Assembly: GCA_045632305.1 (NCBI GenBank)
Contig: JAZQWL010000015.1
Span: forward strand, 1-60,734
From: SVTX01 sp045632305
GTDB lineage: Bacteria > Bacillota > Clostridia > Oscillospirales > CAG-272
Direction: 5' to 3'
Length of the DNA stretch: 60,734 nt
The notes under the pieces were generated by a model. The model made no database searches. It saw nothing but the letters and a program-made list of their open reading frames with translations, and was not told the origin of the DNA. This document shows positions 24,980 to 34,938 of the stretch, one piece after another. A program made the position numbers and the translations under genes. Position 1 is the stretch's first letter; every line of letters starts with the position of its first letter.

Positions 24980-27900
24980 TTATTTCTTTTTCTTTGCTGT
25001 GGGCTTTTTCTGCGGAGTGGTTGAGCTTTTGTTTGCTCCGTCTCCGTACTTCAAGCTCATAAATCCGCGATCGTAGGGAATTTCCTCGGTAAAGTCCTCG
25101 TCGAAGGGGATATCGTCAACCGTTTGATCGGTATCTATAAGGTAAAGCTCGCGAACGAATTTTATCTTACGGAGCCACTTTTCGAGAACGATTATGAGGA
25201 TAAAGAATATAGAAGCGATAACCGAGATGCCTGTGCCAAGTACAAGTGCTGTGGGAGCGTATACGAGCTTGATATCGTGCTGTCCCGCATCCTTGATATC
25301 GAATGCGAGGAGCGCGTTCGCTACCTCGTAGGAATCAACGCTCTTGCCGTCGACGAATACTCTCCAGCCGCGGTCGTAGGGAATCGTGGTGGTAACCATC
25401 TGATCCGCCTTTTCGGTTGTCATAGTACCCGTGATATTGTGGTCCTTATAGTCGGAGTCGATCACAAGCTGTCCCTTCTGCATTTCGGTGAAGGAGGATT
25501 TGAATACTTCCTCGTCGATGTAGTATATGAAGGAGTCGTTGTTTGAGGTGTAGAACTTCGCCTTGTCCGCTTCCTTATTGGAGAGAATAACTGTAAAGGA
25601 GTATTCTGCGGTCTTCTCGTTTGACATAACCTCGCCAAGCTCGATTATGCGGTTTGTTTCGTTACCCTGAACCGCAAGCGTGTTATCGATAATAGGCGTT
25701 GTGGAGGCGATTATCTTGGTTTCATTGAGATAGTAAGCGGGAAGCTGGAGATAGAGACGGGTGTTCGTGGGAACGGTATACGTGAACGTAACTGTACCCG
25801 CGCCGTCCGTATATTCATATTTTGTGTGAGTACCCTTGTTGCTGTCGAGCTGCTTTACACCGTCAAGAGTGGGCGCGCCGTTCTGTGTAGCGGGCGCAAA
25901 CACCTGAACGTCTTTGCCGAGGATCTTTGAGATCATTTCGTTGATTCTCTCAAAAGCGAGGGTGTGACCCTCCTCGTTGTAGAGCTTTTCGTAGTTTGCG
26001 CTGTCGGTAGCAACGTCGATATTGAATTCCTTCATCTGTCCGTCGGAGATCGCGCCTTCGGAGAGGAATGCGAGGGAGAGGGCGTAAGGATTCTTATATA
26101 CAACGTAGTCGGCAGCCGACGTTTCGTGGAATTTTTCGCCCGAAGCGTTGTCGGAGTAGGTTTCCTTTATAAGCTCGTCGACCGTCATGCCGTTGAGCTT
26201 TGCAAATTCCTCCGCGGTATATACGGGCTCGCCGTAAATATCGTCATAGTTTCTGGGGGAAATGATGTACTTTATACCGAGCAGGGAGTCACTGACGGGG
26301 TTGCCGCCGAGATATTTTGACCAGTTGGACTTTGACGAGTAGCCCATCATTCGAAGGAAGAGGATGGTATCCGCGTTGATCGAGGAGGTGGAGTTCGTAA
26401 CGCCGTTGAGGTTGATTCCCATGTTGTCGTTGGGCTTTCTGTGTGTTACAGTCTCCGCTCTGAAGAAGCCGCCGTCGTAGTAGTTCACTGTGTCGGTAAT
26501 GGGGAGCATCAAGGTGTTATACTGAGCGTATTTATCGTATTTTGTAAAGGTTACGTCATCGTCAAGATCGTTTACGTTGGTAAGTCCCGAGATAAACACC
26601 TCAGCACAGATGGTGCAAAGAAGAATTACGGTCACGATCTCACGGTTCTTGCCCGATTTTCTGCACGCGATGAGAATGAGATATATAGCGACGCAGGCGA
26701 TCGTAAGAAGCACGGTCGCGTACTCGTCGATCTCAATGTATTTGTTTTCGGTCTTGAGTGTCTCGGCAATTTTCTCGATCATCATGACGAAGGCGATGAT
26801 GCACGCCGAGGAAACTATGAAGTTTCTTCCTGCGATAACGTCGAGCTTGGTGTATACTCGGTATGCAAGCACGATAAGGAAGAAGCAGAGCATGAAGCTG
26901 AATCGGCAGTTGAGCCAGTTAGGTCTCTGGAAGCCGTGCCAGATAAGGTCGAGCGTGCTTACCATAAAGCCGAGCATCAAAACGATAATGAGGATCGCAG
27001 ACCATACGCGCTCTCTCTGTGTAAACTTCTTTGAGCAGAAATATGCGGGAACGAGCATGATCGTAAGCACACCGCAGTAAACGAAGGGAAGACCCTCGGG
27101 GCGCACGGTATCGTATGAGCCGGGAAGGAACTTATAGAGAATGTCCATAAGCTCATAATTCATCTTGACCTCGGTCCAATCGGGATTTGAGAACTCGTTC
27201 TTACCAAGCCCCAAGGAGTAGTATGCGCCGAAGATGATGAATGCCGCGATCGCAACGCCGATGACGGAATAGGTCGCGATTCGGATAAAGGATTTTCTGA
27301 AGTGATTCTTTTCACCTAATGGATTGTTTCTGTCCGAGTAGGCGAACATGTAGTAGAAGTAGTAGAGAATAACGAAGATACAAGCCATGTAGCCGATATA
27401 GTAGTTGCTAATCATCGTAAGCGCGAGGCAGATGATATAGAGCTTGTACTTACCGAACTTTATGAGTCGCTCGATTCCGAGAACCAGCAAGGGAAGGAGA
27501 ATAACTGCATCTATCCACATAAGGTTGTGCATCTGCACCATCATGTACGCCGTTGTGGCATAGAGGGTGGAGAATGCGACTACCGCGTATTTTTCAATTT
27601 TCTTCGACGTCTTTGTAAGATAGTAGCTCATCGTCGCGCCGCAAAGTGCCGCCTTGATAAGATATATCATAAAGAGGGCGTCCTGCATGTTTTCCTTGGG
27701 GAAAAGGCAAACTATATACGAAAGCGGGCTTGCGATATAGTAGGCGTACAGACCCATAAATTCACCGCCGAGAGCACGCTCCCAGGTGTATATCAAGCTG
27801 AGATCTCTGTTTAGCACCGCCTCGCGGAGATATTCGTAGAAGTAGGCGTACTGCGCGTTCATGTCAAGCACGAGCACGGTGCTCTCACCAAACGGGTGAA

Positions 27901-28066
27901 TTCCTCTTACTAAGTAAACGAGGAAGAATATGATCGCGGGAATAAGTCCTGCGAAGATCATGTAGTTGTATTTTTTATAGAATCGGGAAAGCCCGCCCGT
28001 AAATTTTTGGAATTTCGTATTTTCTGTCACGGGCTCAAGCATTTCTTTGTTTTTCGTGTTGTCCAT
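24980..28066 (-). CDS. YfhO family polytopic membrane protein
   Basis: A 1,028-residue protein with about a dozen membrane helices in its first half, a large extracytoplasmic region (about residues 480-960) and a last helix before a lysine-rich end. The DMNAQYAYFYEYLREAVLN segment after the first helix and the later WRVFVDGKSVDSYEVANALLAF match YfhO proteins, GT-C-like enzymes linked in some Firmicutes to glycosylation of lipoteichoic acid or other surface polymers. Substrate cannot be read from sequence. It lies between a DUF951 gene (12 bases) and ruvA in one leftward operon. Confidence 0.85.
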   Translation of the reverse strand: MDNTKNKEMLEPVTENTKFQKFTGGLSRFYKKYNYMIFAGLIPAIIFFLVYLVRGIHPFGESTVLVLDMNAQYAYFYEYLREAVLNRDLSLIYTWERALGGEFMGLYAYYIASPLSYIVCLFPKENMQDALFMIYLIKAALCGATMSYYLTKTSKKIEKYAVVAFSTLYATTAYMMVQMHNLMWIDAVILLPLLVLGIERLIKFGKYKLYIICLALTMISNYYIGYMACIFVILYYFYYMFAYSDRNNPLGEKNHFRKSFIRIATYSVIGVAIAAFIIFGAYYSLGLGKNEFSNPDWTEVKMNYELMDILYKFLPGSYDTVRPEGLPFVYCGVLTIMLVPAYFCSKKFTQRERVWSAILIIVLMLGFMVSTLDLIWHGFQRPNWLNCRFSFMLCFFLIVLAYRVYTKLDVIAGRNFIVSSACIIAFVMMIEKIAETLKTENKYIEIDEYATVLLTIACVAIYLILIACRKSGKNREIVTVILLCTICAEVFISGLTNVNDLDDDVTFTKYDKYAQYNTLMLPITDTVNYYDGGFFRAETVTHRKPNDNMGINLNGVTNSTSSINADTILFLRMMGYSSKSNWSKYLGGNPVSDSLLGIKYIISPRNYDDIYGEPVYTAEEFAKLNGMTVDELIKETYSDNASGEKFHETSAADYVVYKNPYALSLAFLSEGAISDGQMKEFNIDVATDSANYEKLYNEEGHTLAFERINEMISKILGKDVQVFAPATQNGAPTLDGVKQLDSNKGTHTKYEYTDGAGTVTFTYTVPTNTRLYLQLPAYYLNETKIIASTTPIIDNTLAVQGNETNRIIELGEVMSNEKTAEYSFTVILSNKEADKAKFYTSNNDSFIYYIDEEVFKSSFTEMQKGQLVIDSDYKDHNITGTMTTEKADQMVTTTIPYDRGWRVFVDGKSVDSYEVANALLAFDIKDAGQHDIKLVYAPTALVLGTGISVIASIFFILIIVLEKWLRKIKFVRELYLIDTDQTVDDIPFDEDFTEEIPYDRGFMSLKYGDGANKSSTTPQKKPTAKKKK

Positions 28067-28078
28067 TTATTTTATCCC

Positions 28079-28261
28079 TCAAAGTATTTTTTTGATAGCT
28101 TTCTCAAGCTTTACTCTGTCCATCGTCATATCCCGTCCGCACAGCGTACAGACGATTCTTGCGTCGCTTCCGACGCGGAGGAGCTTGAACGTGTCGCATC
28201 CGCAGGGGTGTTGCTTTTTAAGTTTTACGGTGTCTCCCGCCGCAAGCTTTAAAATGTCCAT
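28079..28261 (-). CDS. DUF951 small zinc-ribbon-like protein
   Basis: About 60 residues: GDTVKLKKQHPCGCDTFKLL, then VCTLCGRDMTMDRVKLEKAI. This is the DUF951 family, common in Firmicutes and of unknown function; the cysteine pairs suggest metal binding. The start at 28261 follows GGAGG at 5 bases; earlier ATGs at 28273 and 28288 lie on or before that site. It heads the leftward yfhO-ruvA-ruvB operon. Confidence 0.82.
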   Translation of the reverse strand: MDILKLAAGDTVKLKKQHPCGCDTFKLLRVGSDARIVCTLCGRDMTMDRVKLEKAIKKIL

Positions 28262-28376
28262 AGACGCCTCCATTTTTATAACATACATAATTATTATATC
28301 ATAACTTCATATAAAAGTAAATGGGGTGAGGGCAGAATTTTCATAAAATATTATAATTAAATATTAAAATATATAT

Positions 28377-28405
28377 TTGACATTGAAGATATAATGTGAT
28401 ATAAT
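28377..28405 (+). promoter_or_regulatory. Consensus promoter of the ruvC operon
   Basis: TTGACA (28377-28382), 17 bases, TATAAT (28400-28405), about 60 bases before ruvC. No GAAC-N4-GTTC operator overlaps it, so SOS control is not indicated here. Confidence 0.75.
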
Positions 28406-28467
28406 AAATAGATGATAATGGGAAACTATGCGGTTTTTTAAAATACAGTTAAGAAAAGAGATATAAA

Positions 28468-28965
28468 ATGATCATACTCGGAATTGACCCCGGATATGCG
28501 ATAGTCGGTTGGGGAGTTTTGGAATACTCTAACAACAAGTTCCGTCCGTTGGGATTCGGATCTATACAAACCCCTGCGGGAATGGATCCCAATCTGCGAC
28601 TTGCGGAGATATATCGCGGAATGAATGAAATAATAGATAAGTACAAGCCCGAGCAGATGGCGGTCGAGGAGTTGTTTTTCAATACCAACTCAAAGACGGC
28701 TATCATGGTGGCGCAGGCAAGAGGAGTGATCCTTATGTCCGCCCAGCTTCGCGGAGTTGAAATATTCGAGTACACGCCCCTTCAGGTAAAGCAGGCGGTG
28801 GTGGGATACGGACGCGCCGAGAAAAAGCAGGTAATCAGTATGGTTACTACGATGCTTGGACTTAAAAATTCGCCAAAGCCCGACGATACCGCCGACGCGC
28901 TTGCGATCGCGATGTGTCACGGACACGCGGGATGCTCGAGATTATCAAAGTATTTAGGAAAATGA
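28468..28965 (+). CDS. ruvC: Crossover junction endodeoxyribonuclease RuvC
   Basis: A 165-residue RNase H-fold resolvase that cuts Holliday junctions symmetrically. The catalytic acidic residues are visible: Asp7 in ILGIDPGYAIVGWG, Glu of MAVEELFFN near residue 68, and the pair in PDDTADALAIAMCH near 141-144. The start follows AAGAAAAGAG. It is divergent from the DUF951-yfhO-ruvAB operon and followed after 10 bases by a methyltransferase gene. Confidence 0.97.
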   Translation: MIILGIDPGYAIVGWGVLEYSNNKFRPLGFGSIQTPAGMDPNLRLAEIYRGMNEIIDKYKPEQMAVEELFFNTNSKTAIMVAQARGVILMSAQLRGVEIFEYTPLQVKQAVVGYGRAEKKQVISMVTTMLGLKNSPKPDDTADALAIAMCHGHAGCSRLSKYLGK

Positions 28966-28975
28966 GGTAATAAAT

Positions 28976-29845
28976 ATGTGGTACAGTGAAAATTGGAAAG
29001 AATATGAGCTTCTTGATGCATCCGATGGAGAGCGTCTTGAGAGATGGGGAAAATATATATTGGTTCGTCCCGACCCACAGATCATCTGGAAGAACACACG
29101 TGAGCATCCGCTCTGGAAGAAGGCGGACGGTATTTACCGTCGTTCCTCCGGCGGTGGCGGCGGCTGGGTAAAGAGCAAGATGCCCGAGCAGTGGGCGCTG
29201 GGCTACGGCGACCTCAATTTCAGAATCAAGCCCATGGGCTTTAAGCACACAGGACTTTTTCCCGAGCAGGCGGCTAACTGGGACTGGTTCTCAAAGCTTA
29301 TTAAGAATGCTGACAGACCTATCAAGGTTTTGAACCTTTTTGCGTACACGGGCGGTGCTACTATGGCGGCGGCAGCCGCAGGTGCGCAGGTCGTTCACGT
29401 TGACGCATCCAAGGGTATGGTAGCTATGGCAAAGGAAAACGCGCAGCTTTGCGGTCTTGCGGACGCGCCTATTCGCTATATCGTTGACGACTGTAAGAAG
29501 TTTGTTGAGCGAGAGATAAGACGCGGTAACAAGTACGACGGAATCATTATGGACCCTCCGTCCTACGGACGTGGCCCTAACGGTGAGGTATGGAAGCTCG
29601 AGGACAATATCGACGAGCTTATCACACTTGTTTCTCAGGTGCTTTCCGACGAGCCGCTCTTCTTCCTTGTAAACTCTTATACGACGGGGCTTTCCCCCAT
29701 GACCATGGGTTACATAGTAGACCTCAAGGTTACGTCGAGATACGGCGGCTACACAGAGGCGGGCGAGCTTGGTCTTAAGGTATCCCAGTCGGGACTTGTC
29801 CTTCCTTGCGGTGCAAGTACGCGTTGGCAGAGCAAATCAAGATAA
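28976..29845 (+). CDS. Class I SAM-dependent methyltransferase (RlmI/RlmK-like)
   Basis: A 289-residue enzyme of the Methyltrans_SAM (PF10672-type) group. Motif I is VLNLFAYTGGATMAAAAAGA near residue 115, an acidic VHVDASKGMVAMAKENAQ follows, and the catalytic-region motif is IIMDPPSYGRGP near 185. Relatives methylate rRNA bases. The N-terminus lacks a clear PUA domain but has a Gly-rich RRSSGGGGGW turn. It is 10 bases after ruvC and shares its promoter. Exact target base is not inferable. Confidence 0.8.
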   Translation: MWYSENWKEYELLDASDGERLERWGKYILVRPDPQIIWKNTREHPLWKKADGIYRRSSGGGGGWVKSKMPEQWALGYGDLNFRIKPMGFKHTGLFPEQAANWDWFSKLIKNADRPIKVLNLFAYTGGATMAAAAAGAQVVHVDASKGMVAMAKENAQLCGLADAPIRYIVDDCKKFVEREIRRGNKYDGIIMDPPSYGRGPNGEVWKLEDNIDELITLVSQVLSDEPLFFLVNSYTTGLSPMTMGYIVDLKVTSRYGGYTEAGELGLKVSQSGLVLPCGASTRWQSKSR

Positions 29846-29871
29846 TAATTTAATGAATTTGGAAAAACGAA

Positions 29872-30738
29872 ATGGCATTTATTGAAATTAAGAATTTGAG
29901 TTATTCCTACAAGGACGACGACGGCTTGCCGATGAAGGTCTTGAAGGATATAAATATTGAAATTGAAAAGGGACAGTACGTTGCGATCCTCGGTCACAAC
30001 GGCTCGGGTAAATCCACACTCGCCAAGCTCCTTAATATGGTGATCGACGATTACGATTACTTTGAGGGTAAGATACTTATCGACGGCGTTGATATTACAA
30101 GCGAGGAGATAACCGAGGACGATATTTTCGAGATTCGCAAGAGAGTCGGAATGGTGTTCCAGAATCCCGACAACCAGCTTGTTGCGACGATAGTTGAGGA
30201 GGACGTGGCGTTTGGCCCAGAAAATCTCGGTCTTCCCCGTGACGAGCTTCGCCGTAGGGTTGATTACGCGCTTGAAACGGTTGGAATGACGAAATATGCT
30301 CATCACGAGCCCCACCGACTTTCGGGCGGTCAGAAGCAGAGGATCGCCATTGCGGGAATTATCGCGATGATGCCCGAATGTATGATATTCGACGAATCCA
30401 CGGCTATGCTCGATCCCGTCGGCAGACGCGAGGTTATTTCTACGATCGAAAAGCTCAACAGAGAAAAGGGAATAACCGTAATTACCATTACTCACTATAT
30501 GGACGAGGCGGCAAGAGCGGACAGAGCAATTGTGCTCAATGACGGCGAGATAGTTCTTGACGGAAAGCCCTCTGAGGTATTTTTGCAGAGAGAAGCAATC
30601 AAGGCGGCGGGTCTTGACCTTCCTCAGTGCGCCGATATCTGCGTGCGTCTTCAGGAAAAGGGAGTAGGCATTGAAGGTGATTTCAGCACAATGGCGGGAG
30701 CGGTCGATGCGATCGCACGCGCGCTCGAAAACAAATAA
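29872..30738 (+). CDS. ecfA1: ECF transporter ATPase EcfA1
   Basis: A 288-residue ATPase of energy-coupling-factor importers, which take up vitamins and trace metals through exchangeable S-components. Walker A GHNGSGKST, the Q-loop VFQNPDNQL, signature LSGGQKQR, Walker B MIFDESTAMLD (Ser following the catalytic Glu) and H-loop THYMDEA are in order. It is the first of the compact ecfA1-ecfA2-ecfT-truA set common in Firmicutes. No S-component gene is in the window. Confidence 0.95.
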   Translation: MAFIEIKNLSYSYKDDDGLPMKVLKDINIEIEKGQYVAILGHNGSGKSTLAKLLNMVIDDYDYFEGKILIDGVDITSEEITEDDIFEIRKRVGMVFQNPDNQLVATIVEEDVAFGPENLGLPRDELRRRVDYALETVGMTKYAHHEPHRLSGGQKQRIAIAGIIAMMPECMIFDESTAMLDPVGRREVISTIEKLNREKGITVITITHYMDEAARADRAIVLNDGEIVLDGKPSEVFLQREAIKAAGLDLPQCADICVRLQEKGVGIEGDFSTMAGAVDAIARALENK

Positions 30739-30758
30739 ATTTAGGAAATAAGGATAAA

Positions 30759-31616
30759 ATGTCTAAAATAATCGTTGAAAACGTTTCTTACGTTTATAGC
30801 GCCAAAACGCCCTTTGAGGCAGTGGCGCTCAATGACGTAAGCGTAAGTATTGCCAAAAACAGAATAACCGGAATTATCGGTCATACGGGCTCGGGTAAAT
30901 CCACCTTGGTTCAGATGTTCAATGGACTTATCCGTCCTACAAGCGGCAGAATATTGCTTGACGGCGAGGACATCTGGGAGAAGCCCAAGGAGATAGGCAA
31001 GGTAAGATTCCGCGTAGGACTTGTAATGCAGTACCCCGAGTATCAGCTTTTCGAGGAAACCGTTAGAGCGGATATTGCCTTTGGCCCTCGTAATATGGGA
31101 CTTACTGAGGAAGAGATCAATGCAAGAATTGAGGAATGCGCCGACTTTGTAGGCCTTGACAGAGCCCTTCTTGATAAATCCCCCTTTGATCTTTCGGGCG
31201 GACAGAAGAGAAGAGTAGCAATCGCGGGCGTTATGGCTATGAAGCCCGAGGTGCTCGTTCTTGATGAGCCCGCGGCGGGACTCGATCCCATCGGACGAAA
31301 CTCAATATTCGGAGGCATCAAAAAGTATGCCGAGGCGACGGGAGCGTCCGTCGTTATCGTCAGTCACAGTATGGAGGACATGGCGAGATTTTGCGATGAT
31401 ATAATCGTTATGAGTGATTCCAAGGTTGCCATGACGGGCAACAGAAACGAAATATTCTCCCGCGCTGAGGAGCTTGAGGCGATCGGTCTTGACGTGCCTG
31501 AGATAACAAAGCTTATGATGCTTCTCCGCGAGCGCGGAATCGAGCTTCCTTGCGGCGTTTATACCGTTGAGGATGCGGAGAGCTGCATTATGGATAAGCT
31601 CGGAGGTGGCGTATGA
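30759..31616 (+). CDS. ecfA2: ECF transporter ATPase EcfA2
   Basis: A 285-residue second ATPase, paralogous to EcfA1: GHTGSGKST, VMQYPEYQLFEETV, LSGGQKRR, VLDEPAAGLDP and SHSMEDM. The two form the heterodimeric motor under EcfT. Its stop overlaps the ecfT start by 4 bases (ATGA), which couples their translation. Confidence 0.95.
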   Translation: MSKIIVENVSYVYSAKTPFEAVALNDVSVSIAKNRITGIIGHTGSGKSTLVQMFNGLIRPTSGRILLDGEDIWEKPKEIGKVRFRVGLVMQYPEYQLFEETVRADIAFGPRNMGLTEEEINARIEECADFVGLDRALLDKSPFDLSGGQKRRVAIAGVMAMKPEVLVLDEPAAGLDPIGRNSIFGGIKKYAEATGASVVIVSHSMEDMARFCDDIIVMSDSKVAMTGNRNEIFSRAEELEAIGLDVPEITKLMMLLRERGIELPCGVYTVEDAESCIMDKLGGGV

Positions 31617-32440
31617 GTCGTAGTATAGCACTCGGTCAGTTCTATCCCGCAAAGTCACCTCTTCACAGACTTGATCCGAGAATAAAAGTAATTTTAGCGA
31701 TAGTTTATATCGTTGCCAGCTTTCTTTGTAAGAATATTTTCAGCTTTGCGCTTCTGCTTTTTAGCGCGCTTGTACTGGTGCTTATAAGCAGAATTCCTCT
31801 CCGTATCGTGCTTGGCTCGATCAAGGCGATAATATTCGTAATGGTATTTACCGCAGTTCTGAACGTCTTCTGGACGAAGGGCGATGAGGCGAATCTGCTA
31901 TTCTCATGGAAGTTTATAAACATTTACGTTGACGGACTTTATAACGCTCTTTTCATCATCATCCGTATTATCTGTATGATCGTGGGAAGCTGTATGTTCC
32001 TGACTTATACTACTACTCCCATTCAGCTCACTGACGGACTTGAGAGCTTGCTCTCTCCCTTGAAGAAGATCAAGGTTCCCGTTCATGAGTTCGCTATGAT
32101 GATGACGATTGCGCTCCGTTTTATCCCCACCATTATCGAGGAAACGGGCAAGATCATGTCGGCGCAGAAGGCGAGAGGCGCGGATTTCACGAGCGGATCG
32201 CTTATGAAGAGAGCCAAGGCGCTTATTCCTGTGCTTATTCCTTTGTTTATTTCCGCATTCAGACGTGCGGGCGAGCTTGCGACGGCTATGACCTGCCGTT
32301 GCTATCGCGGAGGCGAGGGAAGAACCAAGCTTCACGCCTCTAAAATGTCCTGGGTGGATCTTGTGGCGGTTATAATAGTTGCGATCTTTGTCGCAGGTAT
32401 TGTACTTATAAACGTTTTCGCCCCAGGGTATACTATGTAA
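31613..32440 (+). CDS. ecfT: ECF transporter transmembrane subunit EcfT
   Basis: A 275-residue integral protein with five to six helices, beginning GQFYPAKSPLHRLDPRIKVI, the EcfT/CbiQ start. The two cytoplasmic coupling motifs are seen as AQKARGADF near residue 183 and AMTCRCYRG near 223 (Ala-Arg-Gly and the related ARG-like turn). It links the EcfA dimer to S-components. It overlaps ecfA2 by 4 bases and precedes truA by 10. Confidence 0.94.
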   Translation: MSRSIALGQFYPAKSPLHRLDPRIKVILAIVYIVASFLCKNIFSFALLLFSALVLVLISRIPLRIVLGSIKAIIFVMVFTAVLNVFWTKGDEANLLFSWKFINIYVDGLYNALFIIIRIICMIVGSCMFLTYTTTPIQLTDGLESLLSPLKKIKVPVHEFAMMMTIALRFIPTIIEETGKIMSAQKARGADFTSGSLMKRAKALIPVLIPLFISAFRRAGELATAMTCRCYRGGEGRTKLHASKMSWVDLVAVIIVAIFVAGIVLINVFAPGYTM

Positions 32441-32450
32441 CGGTGCCGAT

Positions 32451-33209
32451 ATGAAGATATTGATAAAGCTTTCATATCTTGGAACGGATTTTTGCGGTTA
32501 TCAGGTGCAGAACGGAAAAAGAAGCATTCAAGGTGAGCTTACGCGCGCGGCGAGAGAGCTTTTCTCGTACGATTGCGATATTACGGGCTGCAGCAGAACG
32601 GATAGCGGAGTTCATGCGAATATGTTCTGCGCGACTGTATCAAAGCGCGGTGAGAGCGGTCTTGAGACCTCGCTTTCTCCCGACAGGATCGTTCGCGCCC
32701 TGAATGCGCATCTGCCCGACGATATATGCGTTTTCGACGCCGAGTGGGTGGACGATGATTTCCATCCGAGATATGACGTAAAATATAAGGAATACGTTTA
32801 CAGAATGTATAACGGACATGCGCGCGCCCCGTTTGAGAGCGGCAGATGTCTTATACTCAAAAAGAAATTTACGCTCGAGCAGATAGAGAAAATGAATGAT
32901 GCGGCATCCCATTTTGTCGGCAAAAAGGATTTTTCTTCGTTTATGGCTCAGGGATCGCAGGTCGCAACTACTGTAAGGGACGTAAAGTATGCGACTGTTA
33001 CGTCTTGTGACGATGTGATTGAATTTAAGGTTGCCGCCGACGGATTTCTCTACAATATGGTTAGGATCATGACGGGAACGCTTGTAGCGGTTGCAGAGGG
33101 CAAAATAAAGGTTAATGAGATCGACGAAATAATTGCTTCGTGCGATCGCGCTCGTGCGGGACAGACCGCGCCTCCCGAGGGCTTATACCTCAATAAAGTG
33201 GTTTACTGA
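32451..33209 (+). CDS. truA: tRNA pseudouridine(38-40) synthase TruA
   Basis: A 252-residue enzyme that isomerises uridines 38-40 in the anticodon arm of tRNAs. The catalytic aspartate is in the GCSRTDSGVHA motif near residue 53, and the C-terminal half has FLYNMVRIMTGTL. Its place after the ECF genes is the usual one in Firmicutes and does not imply a shared function. Confidence 0.96.
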   Translation: MKILIKLSYLGTDFCGYQVQNGKRSIQGELTRAARELFSYDCDITGCSRTDSGVHANMFCATVSKRGESGLETSLSPDRIVRALNAHLPDDICVFDAEWVDDDFHPRYDVKYKEYVYRMYNGHARAPFESGRCLILKKKFTLEQIEKMNDAASHFVGKKDFSSFMAQGSQVATTVRDVKYATVTSCDDVIEFKVAADGFLYNMVRIMTGTLVAVAEGKIKVNEIDEIIASCDRARAGQTAPPEGLYLNKVVY

Positions 33210-33232
33210 TAAATTTATGAAAGGAGAAGGGT

Positions 33233-34504
33233 ATGCCGAAGCTTTCACGGAATTTTAAGAATTTAAAGCAAAAGATAAATACCGAGGAAATGGTGGATAA
33301 GATTTCGTCGGATATTGACAGAAAGCTCGAGGCGGACGGGGTCGATACGAGCCGTGTTTCCGCTAAAGCTGCAAAGCGCGCTTACGTCGTGGGTATATGC
33401 GCGATAGTTCTTTGCATTGCGATCCTTCTCTCAATGCTTCTTATATTCGGTAAGGATATAGGACCCATGAACGTCTATTATTTTTTCCGTGAGGTATCCC
33501 TTATGGGACGGATAGGCGAGGGTGAGCGGGAGCAGATAAGCTATTCCCAACCCACGAGAAATCAGAGCTTTGCTGAATTTAAGCGCGGCTTTATCGTGGC
33601 ATCCGACCGCGAGGTGCAGGTGTTCAACAAGGCGGGCTACGAGACCTTGATCGAGCAGCCGGGCTATTCGAATCCCATGATCGAAACCTCGAAGAACACC
33701 TTTGTCGTGTACGATCTCGGCGGACGCGGCTTTACTCTTTACAACACCTTTGAGGATATTTATTCCGAGAACCGCGAATATCCTATAAGCGCGGCGGATA
33801 TGGCGGCGGACGGTCGCTTTGCTGTCGCGGGAAAATCCGAGAGACACAATACCGAGATCGTATTTTACGATGATGAGGGCAGAAGAGAATTTTCCTATAA
33901 GCGCGGCGATCTTACGGTTGACTGCGAGTATAACGAAAAGGGAAATCACTTAGCGCTTCTTACGCTCGATGCGGACTCGGGTCAGTACATATACACTCTT
34001 ACCGTTATAAACACGAAAAACGGTGAGGTGGTGTCGAATGTCGAGGAGAGGGGAGACGCTCCGTACGGCTGTTATTATCTTGGAAATGACAGGATCGCGG
34101 TGACGTCGGACAGCTCCCTTGTGATCTACAATAACAAATGCGAGGAAACGGGAAGATACGAATACCCGAACGGCAAGCTGTACAGAATTTCCGTTACAGA
34201 TAAGAATATTGCTTTGCTTTTCACCGATGACAGCGTGAACATGCAGAATACGCTCTATATTGTTGATTCGAAGGGAAAGCTTGAGCGGGAAATTCGCATT
34301 GAGGGTGAATTTTCCGATATGGCGGTATCAAATAAGCACGCTTATTTTGCCGCCGAGGACGGAGTGTACAGGTTAGAGCTTTCGAGCGGCGAGCTTGAGT
34401 TTGCGACCGTTGAGGGCGTTGACGGAAAGATAGTTATTCTTGATAATAACCGCGTGATGCTTGCAAGACCGAATACGTCGTATATCGTTACGTCCTTTTC
34501 CTGA
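33233..34504 (+). CDS. DUF5711 family membrane-anchored propeller-like protein
   Basis: A 423-residue protein with a cytoplasmic N-terminus of about 50 residues, one membrane helix (AYVVGICAIVLCIAILLSMLLIF) and a long extracytoplasmic part of short beta repeats with recurring acidic turns, as in a beta-propeller. It matches the clostridial DUF5711 family in length and layout; function is unknown. It lies between truA and a CvpA-like gene with short gaps and is probably in the same transcript. Confidence 0.75.
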   Translation: MPKLSRNFKNLKQKINTEEMVDKISSDIDRKLEADGVDTSRVSAKAAKRAYVVGICAIVLCIAILLSMLLIFGKDIGPMNVYYFFREVSLMGRIGEGEREQISYSQPTRNQSFAEFKRGFIVASDREVQVFNKAGYETLIEQPGYSNPMIETSKNTFVVYDLGGRGFTLYNTFEDIYSENREYPISAADMAADGRFAVAGKSERHNTEIVFYDDEGRREFSYKRGDLTVDCEYNEKGNHLALLTLDADSGQYIYTLTVINTKNGEVVSNVEERGDAPYGCYYLGNDRIAVTSDSSLVIYNNKCEETGRYEYPNGKLYRISVTDKNIALLFTDDSVNMQNTLYIVDSKGKLEREIRIEGEFSDMAVSNKHAYFAAEDGVYRLELSSGELEFATVEGVDGKIVILDNNRVMLARPNTSYIVTSFS

Positions 34505-34515
34505 TAGGAGAAATT

Positions 34516-34914
34516 ATGGGATTGATTTTTGACGCGCTTATGATTTTATATTTCTGCCTTGCGGTTTTTACGGGCTACAGAAGGGGTTTTCTTCTGTCGG
34601 TTTCGGGCATTGCGGCGTTTATAATTTCGACTTTGATCTACAGAATATTTGAGTTTGAATATATTTACTTCATCGTGATCTATATTCTTCTCATTATCGC
34701 GATAGCGGTTTGCGCCAAGCTAATAAGAAAGCTGAGAGTTCCGATCTTGGCAAAGACGGACGCGATCCTCGGCACGGTGCTTGGAATCTTTAACGGCTTG
34801 CTCGGTATAACCGTGATCTCCGCGCTTATGCTTATAATTTCTTCCGCAGGGGGCGGTGACGCGCTTGAATCGTCGTTTATTTTGAAAATTGCAGAGGGCA
34901 TTTTGCCCGTTTAA
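34516..34914 (+). CDS. CvpA-like small membrane protein
   Basis: A 132-residue protein with four predicted helices. The opening DALMILYFCLAVFTGYRRGF and the AILGTVLGIFNGLLG glycine-rich helix resemble CvpA/colicin V production family proteins, which affect envelope integrity. It is at the short end for the family. It lies 11 bases after the DUF5711 gene. Confidence 0.65.
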   Translation: MGLIFDALMILYFCLAVFTGYRRGFLLSVSGIAAFIISTLIYRIFEFEYIYFIVIYILLIIAIAVCAKLIRKLRVPILAKTDAILGTVLGIFNGLLGITVISALMLIISSAGGGDALESSFILKIAEGILPV

Positions 34915-34938
34915 TATATTTGATTTTGAGGAATTATT

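Noticed and set aside
28320..28467. SOS operator upstream of ruvC
   Set aside because: No GAAC-N4-GTTC-like sequence was found near the consensus promoter.
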